Assembly (NCBI GenBank): GCA_964414265.1 | Contig: CAYPVT010000007.1 | Location: 1 to 25,397 of the forward strand | Direction: 5' to 3' | Source: VMEP01 sp964414265 | GTDB taxonomy: Bacteria; Patescibacteriota; Minisyncoccia; Phycocordibacterales; VMEP01 | DNA length: 25,397 nt | In this document: in pieces, positions 1 through 6,626 of the stretch | Layout: each line of letters begins with the position of its first letter | Numbering within the stretch: the stretch's first letter is position 1 | The notes under the pieces: model-generated | The model's database searches: none | What the model saw: the letters and a program-made list of their open reading frames with translations, nothing else | Told to the model about the DNA's origin: nothing | Translations under genes and position numbers: made by a program

Positions 1-123
1 TTTTAAAAACACTATAAAATTCTGCTGAATTTTTCTCTACTCGCGCTCATCGCGCTCCGTAAGATTTTTAAAAAGGAAAAGTCTATATTTTTTAATAAAA
101 ATTAAAGAAAAAAACAAAGTACC
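1..123. other. Intergenic left edge, no gene recognised
   Basis: AT-rich stretch downstream of the murein hydrolase stop codon. It holds a short direct repeat CGCGCTC (around 44-58) that can form a small GC-rich hairpin, but no run of T follows it, so I do not call a terminator. No open frame of useful length and no RNA gene were seen. The gene to the left lies outside the window. Confidence 0.4.
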
Positions 124-1515
124 CTAAACCCCCTTTAGGAAATCAATATTAGCTTGAATATCTTCAGCTTTCTGTAAAACCTGTGTTCCATAAAAAGAGT
201 TGACTGGTTTTTGGTTATCACATTTCCTGCCGGAGTAATACCTACAGGCTGCATTTCTTTCAGCGCTATAACTACCACTCACCGCCCCGAGGTCTGATAA
301 ATATATCGCCGTTGCCGTAAACGAATGTTCTGGATTCCATGGATTTGCTTCATTCTGAGAAACACCAACAGCGCTTGCTATTCGCTTCTTGAAAATTTCC
401 CACGTTGAAGGAATAAATTGTGAAGGACCCATTCCCCCACCATAACCGCGCGATGATGACCAAATAGCTTTAGGTGGACACGATACCGGTGTAATTTTCC
501 AATCTAATCCTAATCTATTCGTAATATCTTTAAACGGCTCTGTATCTCGGGGAGACTTCATTACCTTCTCAAAAAACGTTCCTGTATTTTTACCAACACC
601 GTCTCCCGTATCAATGCTAGATAAGATACAAGAACCCTGATTTTTACCAAGATCAGATTCTTGAGTAAGAATCGCTAAAATAAGCGCTGGGCGAATACCA
701 GTCTTATTGCCTGCAAAGTTCGCGTATTCAAGCGCCTTTGCGAAAGGAATCCCTTCGGTGTCGCGAAGCTTAAAAAGAGCCGCTCTTATTTGTGCTGCCC
801 TTTTCTGTCTTTCGCTCAACACCGCTTGATACCCACTCGCTTCGGTTTTTGTGACAGCTAAAAGTTTTTTCTTTTCAGACTCTGTCTGAGCAATTGTTTT
901 TTTCTTCACTTCTACAACATACCTCGCGTCAGCTTCTTCGTTCTTTTGTTGGTCTAACTTTTGACGCTCTTCTTCGGTCGTAGCCTTAACTTCTCGCACA
1001 ACCGTAAAATGTTCCTTCATTTGGCTTTTTATTGAATCGTATGAATCAATATCCTGGAAAAATTCTGAAACGCTTTCTTCAGCAAAAAACACCTCTGCTA
1101 AAGTTTTTGAATCTATTTCATTTGTTTTTCTTATAATCTGAGCAAGTGACCGGCGCCCATCATCAAGCTTCACCTCCAGAGTTTTAATTTTTTTACTCTT
1201 ATCTGCAATCTGAGTACCAAGTTTTGAAATTGCCAAATTCTTCTGCCTTATCATTAATTCCGCTTCTTTTATTTTTGCAGTAAGGATAGTTATATCTCCT
1301 TGAATTGTATTCGCTTTTTGGCGGGTTTCATCCAAAACTCTCTGCCAAGTATCAATCTCTTTTTGAAGAGCGTTGTATTCTGCTTGAAGCTTTGCCTCCT
1401 GCTCTGCCACCTGACCTGCCGACTGAGCCTCAACCTTTAGTGCTGACGGCGCAAAAAGACCACCGAGTAAAAATATCGATAAAAATAATTTTAAAAAGAA
1501 AAAATTAAATCTCAT
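124..1515 (-). CDS. Secreted murein hydrolase: N-terminal coiled coil plus MltB/Slt-like lytic transglycosylase domain
   Basis: Likely cleaves peptidoglycan glycan strands outside the membrane. Counting from the ATG at 1515, residues 1-30 are a signal peptide (MRFNFFF, then a hydrophobic run ending near APSALKVEA). About residues 35-250 are a charged heptad-rich coiled coil resembling the regulatory coils of PcsB/CwlO-type hydrolases. Residues from about 255 to the end form a lysozyme-like domain. LTQES holds the presumed catalytic Glu (about residue 286), and GMGPSQFIPSTW matches the MltB-type signature. The start is uncertain. An AGGAGG at 1549-1554 lies 12 nt before an in-frame TTG (1536) and 33 nt before the ATG (1515), and a GTG at 1578 would also be in frame. 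The ATG gives the cleanest signal peptide. Function is inferred from motifs; cleavage specificity and any FtsEX-type partner are unknown. Confidence 0.8.
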   Translation of the reverse strand: MRFNFFFLKLFLSIFLLGGLFAPSALKVEAQSAGQVAEQEAKLQAEYNALQKEIDTWQRVLDETRQKANTIQGDITILTAKIKEAELMIRQKNLAISKLGTQIADKSKKIKTLEVKLDDGRRSLAQIIRKTNEIDSKTLAEVFFAEESVSEFFQDIDSYDSIKSQMKEHFTVVREVKATTEEERQKLDQQKNEEADARYVVEVKKKTIAQTESEKKKLLAVTKTEASGYQAVLSERQKRAAQIRAALFKLRDTEGIPFAKALEYANFAGNKTGIRPALILAILTQESDLGKNQGSCILSSIDTGDGVGKNTGTFFEKVMKSPRDTEPFKDITNRLGLDWKITPVSCPPKAIWSSSRGYGGGMGPSQFIPSTWEIFKKRIASAVGVSQNEANPWNPEHSFTATAIYLSDLGAVSGSYSAERNAACRYYSGRKCDNQKPVNSFYGTQVLQKAEDIQANIDFLKGV

Positions 1516-1593
1516 AAGAAAAAACCAAAAATCCAAGGAACTCTTTGTCCTCCTGTCTCTATATTCTATCCCAACCACCCCATTGAAGCCACC

Positions 1594-1751
1594 GCCCTAA
1601 AACATTTTGTCATACAAAATGTTCGGGCGTACAACCTGGAACAGAGTGTATTAGCCCTAAAACATTTTTGTATGACAAAATGTTCGGGCTAGCCCGGGTG
1701 TTTGTACCCAGACGCCCTAGGGCGTACAATTTGAGAAAATTGTATTAGCCC
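1594..1751. repeat. Array of alternating palindromes bounded by GCCC/GGGC blocks
   Basis: Four dyads in about 160 bases. The first (1601-1623) has stem AACATTTTGT, loop CAT and ACAAAATGTT. The second (1661-1684) is its reverse complement with one extra T. The third (1699-1708 region) is a short GGGT/ACCC hairpin. The fourth (1725-1744) pairs TACAATTT with AAATTGTA. Between them GCCCTAA and CGGGC or TTAGCCC blocks recur at regular places, so the units look like alternating inserts of related mobile palindromes. They lie between the murein hydrolase start and the bL25 terminator. The sequence is unrelated to the ACTTGG palindromes of the right half, though the first dyad shares the 10-bp stem and 3-nt loop layout. 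Confidence 0.65.
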
Positions 1752-1757
1752 TAAATT

Positions 1758-1786
1758 AAAAAAGAAGGCTTTTGGCCTTCTTTTTT
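1758..1786. terminator. Bidirectional hairpin terminator downstream of bL25
   Basis: The stem GAAGGC / GCCTTC with loop TTTTG is flanked by six A on the left and six T on the right. It therefore reads as an intrinsic terminator on both strands. It lies 17 bases past the bL25 stop codon and ends that minus-strand transcript. Confidence 0.85.
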
Positions 1787-1802
1787 AATAAAATTATTTG
1801 GA

Positions 1803-2447
1803 TTATTTTTCTTCCTCACCAGCTTCTCCTTCTTCTTTCTTACCCTTCTTTTCAACTTCAATTGAAGATAGGTCAATAGATGCAACTGGAGCCTCTTCCT
1901 CTTTTGTTGCTTCTGAAATCAAAGCAACGATTTCCTCTCCTTTAGTTATAGCCGTAACACCTTTTGGCATAACAATATCACTAACTACAATATGACTATC
2001 AATAGTTGCAAGCGAAGAGACATCAATTGAAATGTTGTGTGGCAAATCCTGTGGAAGGGCCTCAATTTCAATTTCGTGTAAAACTTTAACCAAAACACCA
2101 CCAAAATCTTTAACCGCAGGAGAAACACCAATAAATTCAAGAGGAACTCCAACTTGAGTCTTTTTATCTTTTTCAACTACGTAAAAATCAACATGGACTG
2201 GTTCGTGGCGGATTGGGTCATACTGAACCTCGTGTACCAAGACATCTGTATTGCCATTTGAGCCCTTTAGACGAACGATAGATGACTCCCCTGCATCTTT
2301 CAAGACTTTCTTAAACTGAATCGTGTCTACAAAAAACGAAGTTGCCTTTGCTTTTGGTCCGTAGAAAACAGCAGGAATACGCCCGCTTTTTCTTACTTTT
2401 GCGAGATCCGCCTTAATATTTCTTTCTTCTATTGCTAGTTCAAACAT
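1803..2447 (-). CDS. rplY: Large-subunit ribosomal protein bL25 (CTC/TL5 family)
   Basis: Binds 5S rRNA in the 50S subunit. The N-terminal half (FELAIEERN, then RKSGRIPAVFYG) is the L25 5S-binding domain. The C-terminal half, from about residue 95, is the TL5/CTC beta domain (VPLEFIGVSPAVKDFGGVL, ALPQDLPHNISIDVS). It ends in a Glu/Lys-rich tail of about 25 residues. Length (214 aa) fits the long CTC form rather than the roughly 95-aa enterobacterial L25. I chose the ATG at 2447 because FELAIEERN begins the family there; two more in-frame ATGs lie 9 and 18 nt upstream. A consensus TATAAT at 2455-2460 ends 7 nt before this ATG, so the transcript would start at or next to the start codon. It follows the aldolase with a 67-base gap and appears to have its own promoter. 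Confidence 0.92.
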   Translation of the reverse strand: MFELAIEERNIKADLAKVRKSGRIPAVFYGPKAKATSFFVDTIQFKKVLKDAGESSIVRLKGSNGNTDVLVHEVQYDPIRHEPVHVDFYVVEKDKKTQVGVPLEFIGVSPAVKDFGGVLVKVLHEIEIEALPQDLPHNISIDVSSLATIDSHIVVSDIVMPKGVTAITKGEEIVALISEATKEEEAPVASIDLSSIEVEKKGKKEEGEAGEEEK

Positions 2448-2454
2448 GGCGGAC

Positions 2455-2460
2455 ATTATA
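2455..2460 (-). promoter_or_regulatory. -10 element TATAAT of bL25
   Basis: Perfect TATAAT on the minus strand. Seven bases separate it from the A of the chosen bL25 ATG (2447), which predicts a leaderless or nearly leaderless mRNA. No convincing -35 hexamer at 16-18 bp was found. Confidence 0.55.
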
Positions 2461-2514
2461 CACAACCAAATAAAATTGTGAAGTCTTCAAAAAATAACTA
2501 CGCTTTTAGAAAAA

Positions 2515-3381
2515 CTACACACTACTAAACATCGTTATGTAATTTTTTACGAAGTTTTTAAGATCCTCAACAACCGCTGCGTCATACTTATATGGGGCAA
2601 CCTCGTTTTTCTCTATACTTTCATCAATCGCTTCTTTTGTTGATTTCTGATAAAGAACTCTCATCTCTGTACTAATATGAATAATTCTTATCCCTGCGCG
2701 AATAGCTTCTTTAAAATCTTCCGGCGATATTCCAGAACCACCATGCAAAACAAGCGGTATTTTAATGGTATTTTTTAAGTCTCGAATAGCTTCTATATTA
2801 AGAGCGGGATTCCCAATACCTTTGATAAAACCATGAATGTTTCCGACTGACGGCGCAAAAAGATCTATCCCAGTAGCATTTATAAAATTTTCCGCTTCCT
2901 CTTTTTTGGTAAAGTTTTTTAAATCAATTCCCTCTGGAATTTTATCTATTACCTGAGATGATGTTCCGATATAACCAATCTCTGCTTCAACAAGAACATC
3001 CTTCCCGCTTGCGCGAGCATAATCAACACACTGTTTTGTAATAGCGGTATTCTCCCCAAGTGGTAATTTTGCCCCGTCAAAAATAACAGCATCGAAGCCA
3101 GCGTCAATTGCTTCTTTAGTACGTTCAAATGAATATGAGTGGTCAGCATTTAAAAAAATTGGGAAATCGTATTCTTCCCGCAAACTACGAACCAAAGCAA
3201 CAGCCTGCTCCACTCCAATATAATCTCTCTCTCCTTCAGAAACACCAACAATAACGGGTTTGTTTAATTCTTTTGCAGCCTCAAAAACACCTTTTAACAT
3301 CTCTAAATTTGAAATATTAAAATGACCAATCGCAATACCCTTCTCGTCAGCTTCTTTAATAACCTCGCGTAGTGATTTCAT
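2515..3381 (-). CDS. fba: Class II fructose-bisphosphate aldolase family protein
   Basis: Zinc-dependent aldolase of the Fba/GatY/KbaY family, expected to split fructose 1,6-bisphosphate into DHAP and glyceraldehyde 3-phosphate in the cytosol. Visible family features are LNADHS at 78-82 (catalytic Asp80, zinc His81), VEAEIGYIG at 131-139, VGNIHGF with zinc His183, and LVLHGGSG with zinc His213 followed by the phosphate/cation loop. HISTEMR sits near 235, where the family has the INTD(L/M)R phosphate-binding stretch. At 288 aa it matches the usual size. A tagatose-bisphosphate-type specificity cannot be excluded from sequence alone; the neighbouring triose and pentose enzymes favour the glycolytic role. 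An extended -10 element lies just upstream. Confidence 0.9.
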   Translation of the reverse strand: MKSLREVIKEADEKGIAIGHFNISNLEMLKGVFEAAKELNKPVIVGVSEGERDYIGVEQAVALVRSLREEYDFPIFLNADHSYSFERTKEAIDAGFDAVIFDGAKLPLGENTAITKQCVDYARASGKDVLVEAEIGYIGTSSQVIDKIPEGIDLKNFTKKEEAENFINATGIDLFAPSVGNIHGFIKGIGNPALNIEAIRDLKNTIKIPLVLHGGSGISPEDFKEAIRAGIRIIHISTEMRVLYQKSTKEAIDESIEKNEVAPYKYDAAVVEDLKNFVKNYITMFSSV

Positions 3382-3390
3382 TTGAAAATT

Positions 3391-3399
3391 ATTATAACA
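3391..3399 (-). promoter_or_regulatory. Extended -10 promoter of the aldolase gene
   Basis: TGTTATAAT on the minus strand (a TGn extension plus a perfect TATAAT). It ends 9 nt before the aldolase ATG, so the predicted leader is 0-3 nt and no ribosome-binding site can fit. Confidence 0.6.
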
Positions 3400-3462
3400 C
3401 GGGGTTTTCCCGAAACCATATTACTAATACATGCACCATGAAGAGCCAGTTTTTAAAAAATT

Positions 3463-3490
3463 TTGTCATTAAACTAAAACTTGTTAAAAT
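3463..3490 (+). promoter_or_regulatory. Strong sigma-70-type promoter of the 3497-3710 transcript
   Basis: A -35 TTGTCA at 3463-3468 (5 of 6 consensus), a 16-bp spacer, and an extended -10 TGTTAAAAT at 3482-3490. Expected transcription start is about 3496-3498. This is the most complete promoter in the window and drives neither flanking enzyme directly. Confidence 0.6.
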
Positions 3491-3496
3491 ACTTAA

Positions 3497-3577
3497 ATGA
3501 CACGTCTATCAGAATGTATAGTAGTGACGTTCCGTAAAAACTTTGTTTGCGAAAGAAATAGAGTAAATACCGGTTAA
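3497..3577 (+). CDS. Possible 26-residue leaderless small ORF inside the structured transcript
   Basis: An ATG lies 6 nt after the extended -10 element, the same spacing as at the neighbouring kinase gene. It opens MTRLSECIVV and continues to a TAA at 3575-3577. The peptide is basic with two Cys and shows no recognisable family. It occupies only the 5' third of the transcript. It may be a chance frame in a noncoding RNA; I list it because of its position relative to the promoter. Confidence 0.2.
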   Translation: MTRLSECIVVTFRKNFVCERNRVNTG

Positions 3578-3673
3578 GTCATAGTCGCTAAATGCTACTT
3601 CGCTAGCCCCGTGGTTCGGGATAAAACCAAAACTGTGGTTCGGAAAGATTCACAACCTCACGCCGAACACCCG

Positions 3674-3710
3674 CCTCTGCGAGCAAGTTTCTTTGTTCGC
3701 AGAGGTTTTA
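3674..3710 (+). terminator. Intrinsic terminator of the 3497 transcript
   Basis: A nine-base stem CCTCTGCGA / TCGCAGAGG is extended inward by CAAG/TTTG pairing after one mismatch, and TTTTA follows at once. It lies 23 bases before the kinase -10, so the upstream transcript is separated from the kinase. Confidence 0.75.
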
Positions 3711-3732
3711 CATTTAATACCTTCTAAAAAAA

Positions 3733-3741
3733 TGTTAAAAT
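3733..3741 (+). promoter_or_regulatory. Extended -10 promoter of the sugar kinase gene
   Basis: TGTTAAAAT, identical to the -10 of the structured transcript, ends 6 nt before the kinase ATG at 3748. The predicted start site coincides with the start codon (leaderless mRNA). Confidence 0.6.
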
Positions 3742-3747
3742 AAACAC

Positions 3748-4737
3748 ATGGCCTTCGACATCATCGCAATTGGAGATACAGTCATAGACGATTTTATTCG
3801 TCTTGGTGATTCTTCTAACGGCAAAGTAGATGAAGAAAAAAACCTCCTTTGTATTCCGTTCCGAAACAAAGTTCCATTTGAATTTTCAAAATTAGTTTCA
3901 GCTGTTGGTAACAGTCCAAACGCAGCAGTCTCTGGGGCAAGGCTTGGATTAAAAACCGCCATTATCACAAACGTTGGAAATGATATCAACGGGAAACTCT
4001 GTCTTGATACCTTCCGAAAAGAACTTGTTTCAACAAATTTTGTTCGCCAACACGAAGGCAAAAAAACCAATTATCACTATGTGTTGTGGTTTGAAAATGA
4101 CAGGACGATTTTAATCAAACACGAAGAATTCCCTTATGAATTACCGTCTTTTGAGCCTCCTAAATGGCTCTATTTAAGCTCTCTTGGTGAACATTCACTC
4201 TCTTTCCACAAAACTATCGCCGATTATTGCGCTGAAAATCCACGAGTTAAGCTTGCCTTTCAGCCAGGCACATACCAAATGAAATTTGGACACGAATCAT
4301 TACGTCACATATATAAAAGTGCCGAATTTTTCATCTGCAATATTGAAGAGGCGCAATTAATTTTAAATACTAACGAAAAAGATAAAAAGAAATTACTCTC
4401 TATGGTGCGAGAGCTTGGGCCAAAAATTGTCGTCTTAACTGATGGACCACTCGGAGCATATCTTTCATATGCTGACGAAAATTGGTTTATTCCATTATAT
4501 CCAGACCACAGAGAAGCGTACGAACGCACAGGGGCCGGAGACGCTTTTGCTTCAACTTTTGTATCCGCACTCGCTTTGGGAAAAAGCCCGCTTGAAGCAT
4601 TCACTTGGGCGCCAGTAAACTCAATGTCTGTTGTACAAAAAATCGGAGCACAAGAAGGATTACTATCCCGCACGAAACTAGAGGAATTATTAAAGAAAGC
4701 TATCGCTGACGAAGAGTGGCATCCACAAAAAATATAA
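3748..4737 (+). CDS. PfkB/ribokinase-family carbohydrate kinase
   Basis: ATP-dependent kinase of a sugar, sugar phosphate or nucleoside. Family features are an N-terminal DIIAIGDTVIDDF (residues 4-16), a GNSPNAAVSGARLG stretch near 54-67 corresponding to the first PfkB signature, and the second signature ERTGAGDAFAST (259-270) with catalytic base Asp265 and anion-hole GAG. Length (329 aa) is typical. The substrate cannot be read from sequence. The neighbourhood (aldolase, transketolase, pentose isomerases) and the absence of any other phosphofructokinase in the window make fructose 6-phosphate or ribose plausible, but this is inference only. It is the sole plus-strand enzyme. Its stop codon lies 8 bases from the convergent transketolase C stop, with no terminator between, so the two transcripts probably overlap at their 3' ends. 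Confidence 0.85.
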   Translation: MAFDIIAIGDTVIDDFIRLGDSSNGKVDEEKNLLCIPFRNKVPFEFSKLVSAVGNSPNAAVSGARLGLKTAIITNVGNDINGKLCLDTFRKELVSTNFVRQHEGKKTNYHYVLWFENDRTILIKHEEFPYELPSFEPPKWLYLSSLGEHSLSFHKTIADYCAENPRVKLAFQPGTYQMKFGHESLRHIYKSAEFFICNIEEAQLILNTNEKDKKKLLSMVRELGPKIVVLTDGPLGAYLSYADENWFIPLYPDHREAYERTGAGDAFASTFVSALALGKSPLEAFTWAPVNSMSVVQKIGAQEGLLSRTKLEELLKKAIADEEWHPQKI

Positions 4738-4745
4738 TATTTTCG

Positions 4746-5759
4746 CTACAGCTTTAATCTACGAGCCAAAGACAAGACGTCTCCGACGGCTTTTTTAATT
4801 GAAGAAACTCCCATTTCATAATGTTCTATAAGTTCTTCTGGTTTTCCAGATTGCCCAAATAAATCTTTAACGCCAACAAATTTTATTGGGGTTGGTAATT
4901 CTGCCGATAGAAGCTCAGAAACGGTACTACCCATTCCTCCAGCAACTTGATGCTCTTCTACGGTTACAATCGCGCGATACTTCCGAGCAAAGGATAGGAC
5001 AGAGTCTTTATCAAGCGGTTTTATTGTCGCAAGATTCATAACCCCAACTGAAATTCCTTCGGACTCAAGTTCATGAGCAGAAATGAGAGCTTTGTGAACA
5101 AGCCCTCCGCAAGCAATAATTCCAACTTTTTTATCATAAGAATTTTCGGTTTCGTAAAAAATTTGAGCTTTACCAATTTCAAACGGCGTATCATCTGTTG
5201 TGATTATTGGAGTTTTTTCACGAGCAAGACGAATATAAACAGGGCCATTAAATTTTGCCGAAGCAATTGTCGCCTTCTTTGCTTCAATAGAATCACAAGG
5301 TACAATCACTGTCATTCTTGGAATAACACGGGTTAGGGCAATATCTTCAACTGCTTGATGTGTTCCACCGTCAGGACCCACGGAAACCCCAGCATGAGAA
5401 CCAACTATCTTTGCGTTAACGTTGTTATAACAAATAGTTGTGCGAATCTGCTCCCAGTTTCTTCCCGGAGAAAACATTGCATATGATGTGAAAAATGGAA
5501 TCTTCCCCATCACGGCCATTCCTGAAGCAACCGCCGCCAAATTTTGTTCAGCAACCCCCATTTCTATAAATCTAGTTGGGAATCTTTCTTTAAAAAGATG
5601 CATTTGGGTTGATTCCGTAAGATCGGCACACAAACCAACAACTTTATCGTCTTGTGTCCCAGCAATAAGTAACCCTTCTCCAAAACCTTTACGAATAGGC
5701 GCTTGTTCAACGTCTTTGTCGAAAAGTTTTTGATTTAGTTTTGCGTCTTTGTTTAACAT
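4746..5759 (-). CDS. Transketolase, C-terminal half (pyrimidine-binding and C domains)
   Basis: One half of a split transketolase that moves two-carbon ketol units between sugar phosphates with thiamine diphosphate. Residues about 20-185 are the pyrimidine-binding domain: FIEMGVAEQN at 64-73 holds the conserved catalytic Glu71, followed by GSHAGVSVGPDGGTHQ at 120-135. Residues about 205-330 form the C-terminal transketolase domain (EEHQVAGGMGSTVSELL). It begins 3 nt after the N-half stop codon, so the halves are co-translated and presumably assemble as a complex. The split form also resembles DXS and the E1 beta subunit, but DXS is one long chain and the linked pentose phosphate genes favour transketolase. 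Last gene of the GAPDH operon. Confidence 0.92.
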   Translation of the reverse strand: MLNKDAKLNQKLFDKDVEQAPIRKGFGEGLLIAGTQDDKVVGLCADLTESTQMHLFKERFPTRFIEMGVAEQNLAAVASGMAVMGKIPFFTSYAMFSPGRNWEQIRTTICYNNVNAKIVGSHAGVSVGPDGGTHQAVEDIALTRVIPRMTVIVPCDSIEAKKATIASAKFNGPVYIRLAREKTPIITTDDTPFEIGKAQIFYETENSYDKKVGIIACGGLVHKALISAHELESEGISVGVMNLATIKPLDKDSVLSFARKYRAIVTVEEHQVAGGMGSTVSELLSAELPTPIKFVGVKDLFGQSGKPEELIEHYEMGVSSIKKAVGDVLSLARRLKL

Positions 5760-5762
5760 ATT

Positions 5763-6626
5763 TTAATTTGTCTCACTTTCAATTTTTCCGTGTAAAGTTC
5801 GAAGTTCTTTTAAGGCCTGAGCTCCTTGTTCTTTATTTGGAGTTACTCCATGCCAACGAAAATCGCGTTCAAACTCTGGCACGCCTTTGCCTGGAATTGT
5901 GTGCGCGATAATAACCGACGGTTTTTCAAAAATAGCACGGGCTTGTTCTACTGCTTCAATAATCCCCTGAAAACTATGTCCATCGATTTCTTGCACATGC
6001 CAGCCAAATGATTCCCATTTTTCGTGTAGTGGCTCAAGCGGCATGATGTCTTCAGTAAATCCGTCTATTTGAATATTATTTCTATCAACAACTGCAATAA
6101 CATTTCGTAGTTTTTCTTTACCAGCAAGCATTATTGCTTCCCAATTTTCACCAGCGTCTAGCTCTCCATCACCCAAAAAACAATAAAAGAAGTGTGGTGT
6201 AGAACGGCCGTGGTCAATTCTATCTGCAAGTGCCATCCCAACTGTTTGCGAAAGCCCAGAACCCAAAGGACCAGAAGATGTTTCTACAAATGGAAGCCAT
6301 TCACGGTGCGGGTGTCCTTGTAATCTTGAACCAAATTTACGTAGTGTTTTTAATTCTTCTACGGGGAAATAACCTGCGTGCGCAAGTGTCGCATAAAGTA
6401 TTGGACAAATATGACCATTAGAAAGTATTAATCTGTCGCGTTCATCCCAATCTGGTCTTTTGGGGTCATGACGTAAAAAACGAAAGTAAGCGGCTGTAAA
6501 AATATCAGCCATGCCTAAAGGTCCGGCTGTGTGACCAGAACCTGCTTCCATAAGCATATCAATAATAGACTGACGAATTTCATTCGCCTTAAGTTCTAAA
6601 AAATTTATTTCTTTGTCAGATAGCAT
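5763..6626 (-). CDS. Transketolase, N-terminal half (thiamine-diphosphate-binding)
   Basis: Partner of the C-half encoded next. It carries GSGHTAGPLGMADIF (29-43), SNGHICP with His72, GHPHRE (104-109), SSGPLGSGLSQ (117-127) and the diphosphate/Mg motif GDGELDAGENWEA (152-164) ending in NNIQIDG near 183. Its length (287 aa) is that of the stand-alone N section. The ATG at 6624-6626 lies inside the end of the epimerase-like gene (11-base overlap), pointing to translational coupling. No Shine-Dalgarno sequence is seen at this start. Confidence 0.92.
   Translation of the reverse strand: MLSDKEINFLELKANEIRQSIIDMLMEAGSGHTAGPLGMADIFTAAYFRFLRHDPKRPDWDERDRLILSNGHICPILYATLAHAGYFPVEELKTLRKFGSRLQGHPHREWLPFVETSSGPLGSGLSQTVGMALADRIDHGRSTPHFFYCFLGDGELDAGENWEAIMLAGKEKLRNVIAVVDRNNIQIDGFTEDIMPLEPLHEKWESFGWHVQEIDGHSFQGIIEAVEQARAIFEKPSVIIAHTIPGKGVPEFERDFRWHGVTPNKEQGAQALKELRTLHGKIESETN

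Larger units (their letters stand above)
3497..3710 (+). ncRNA. Unidentified structured transcript, candidate small RNA of about 210 nt
   Basis: The unit is delimited by a strong promoter at its left and a terminator hairpin at its right; the kinase gene after it has its own -10. Inside are several local stems. GTGGTTCGG (3635-3643) pairs with CCGAACAC near 3663-3670, CCCG/CGGG surrounds TGGTT near 3608-3620, and ATGAC (3497-3501) is complementary to GTCAT (3578-3582). The motif GTGGTTCGG occurs twice, at 3611 and 3635. I could not match tmRNA, RNase P RNA, SRP RNA or a tRNA by their conserved motifs. The length would suit a 6S-like RNA, but the ends do not pair as expected, so no name is given. 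A 26-codon frame (3497-3577) begins exactly at the predicted start site, so a coding or dual-function transcript remains possible. Confidence 0.5.

Noticed and set aside
3497..3710. tmRNA, RNase P RNA, SRP RNA or tRNA
   Set aside because: The GGTTCGG motifs look like T-arms but lack a proper 5-bp stem and 7-nt loop. No acceptor stem or CCA, no tmRNA 5' signature, no RNase P P4 motifs and no SRP GGAA-loop context were found.
3735..4070. Minus-strand 111-codon frame over the start of the kinase gene
   Set aside because: It is antisense to a well-supported PfkB gene, has no family resemblance, and covers the kinase promoter.
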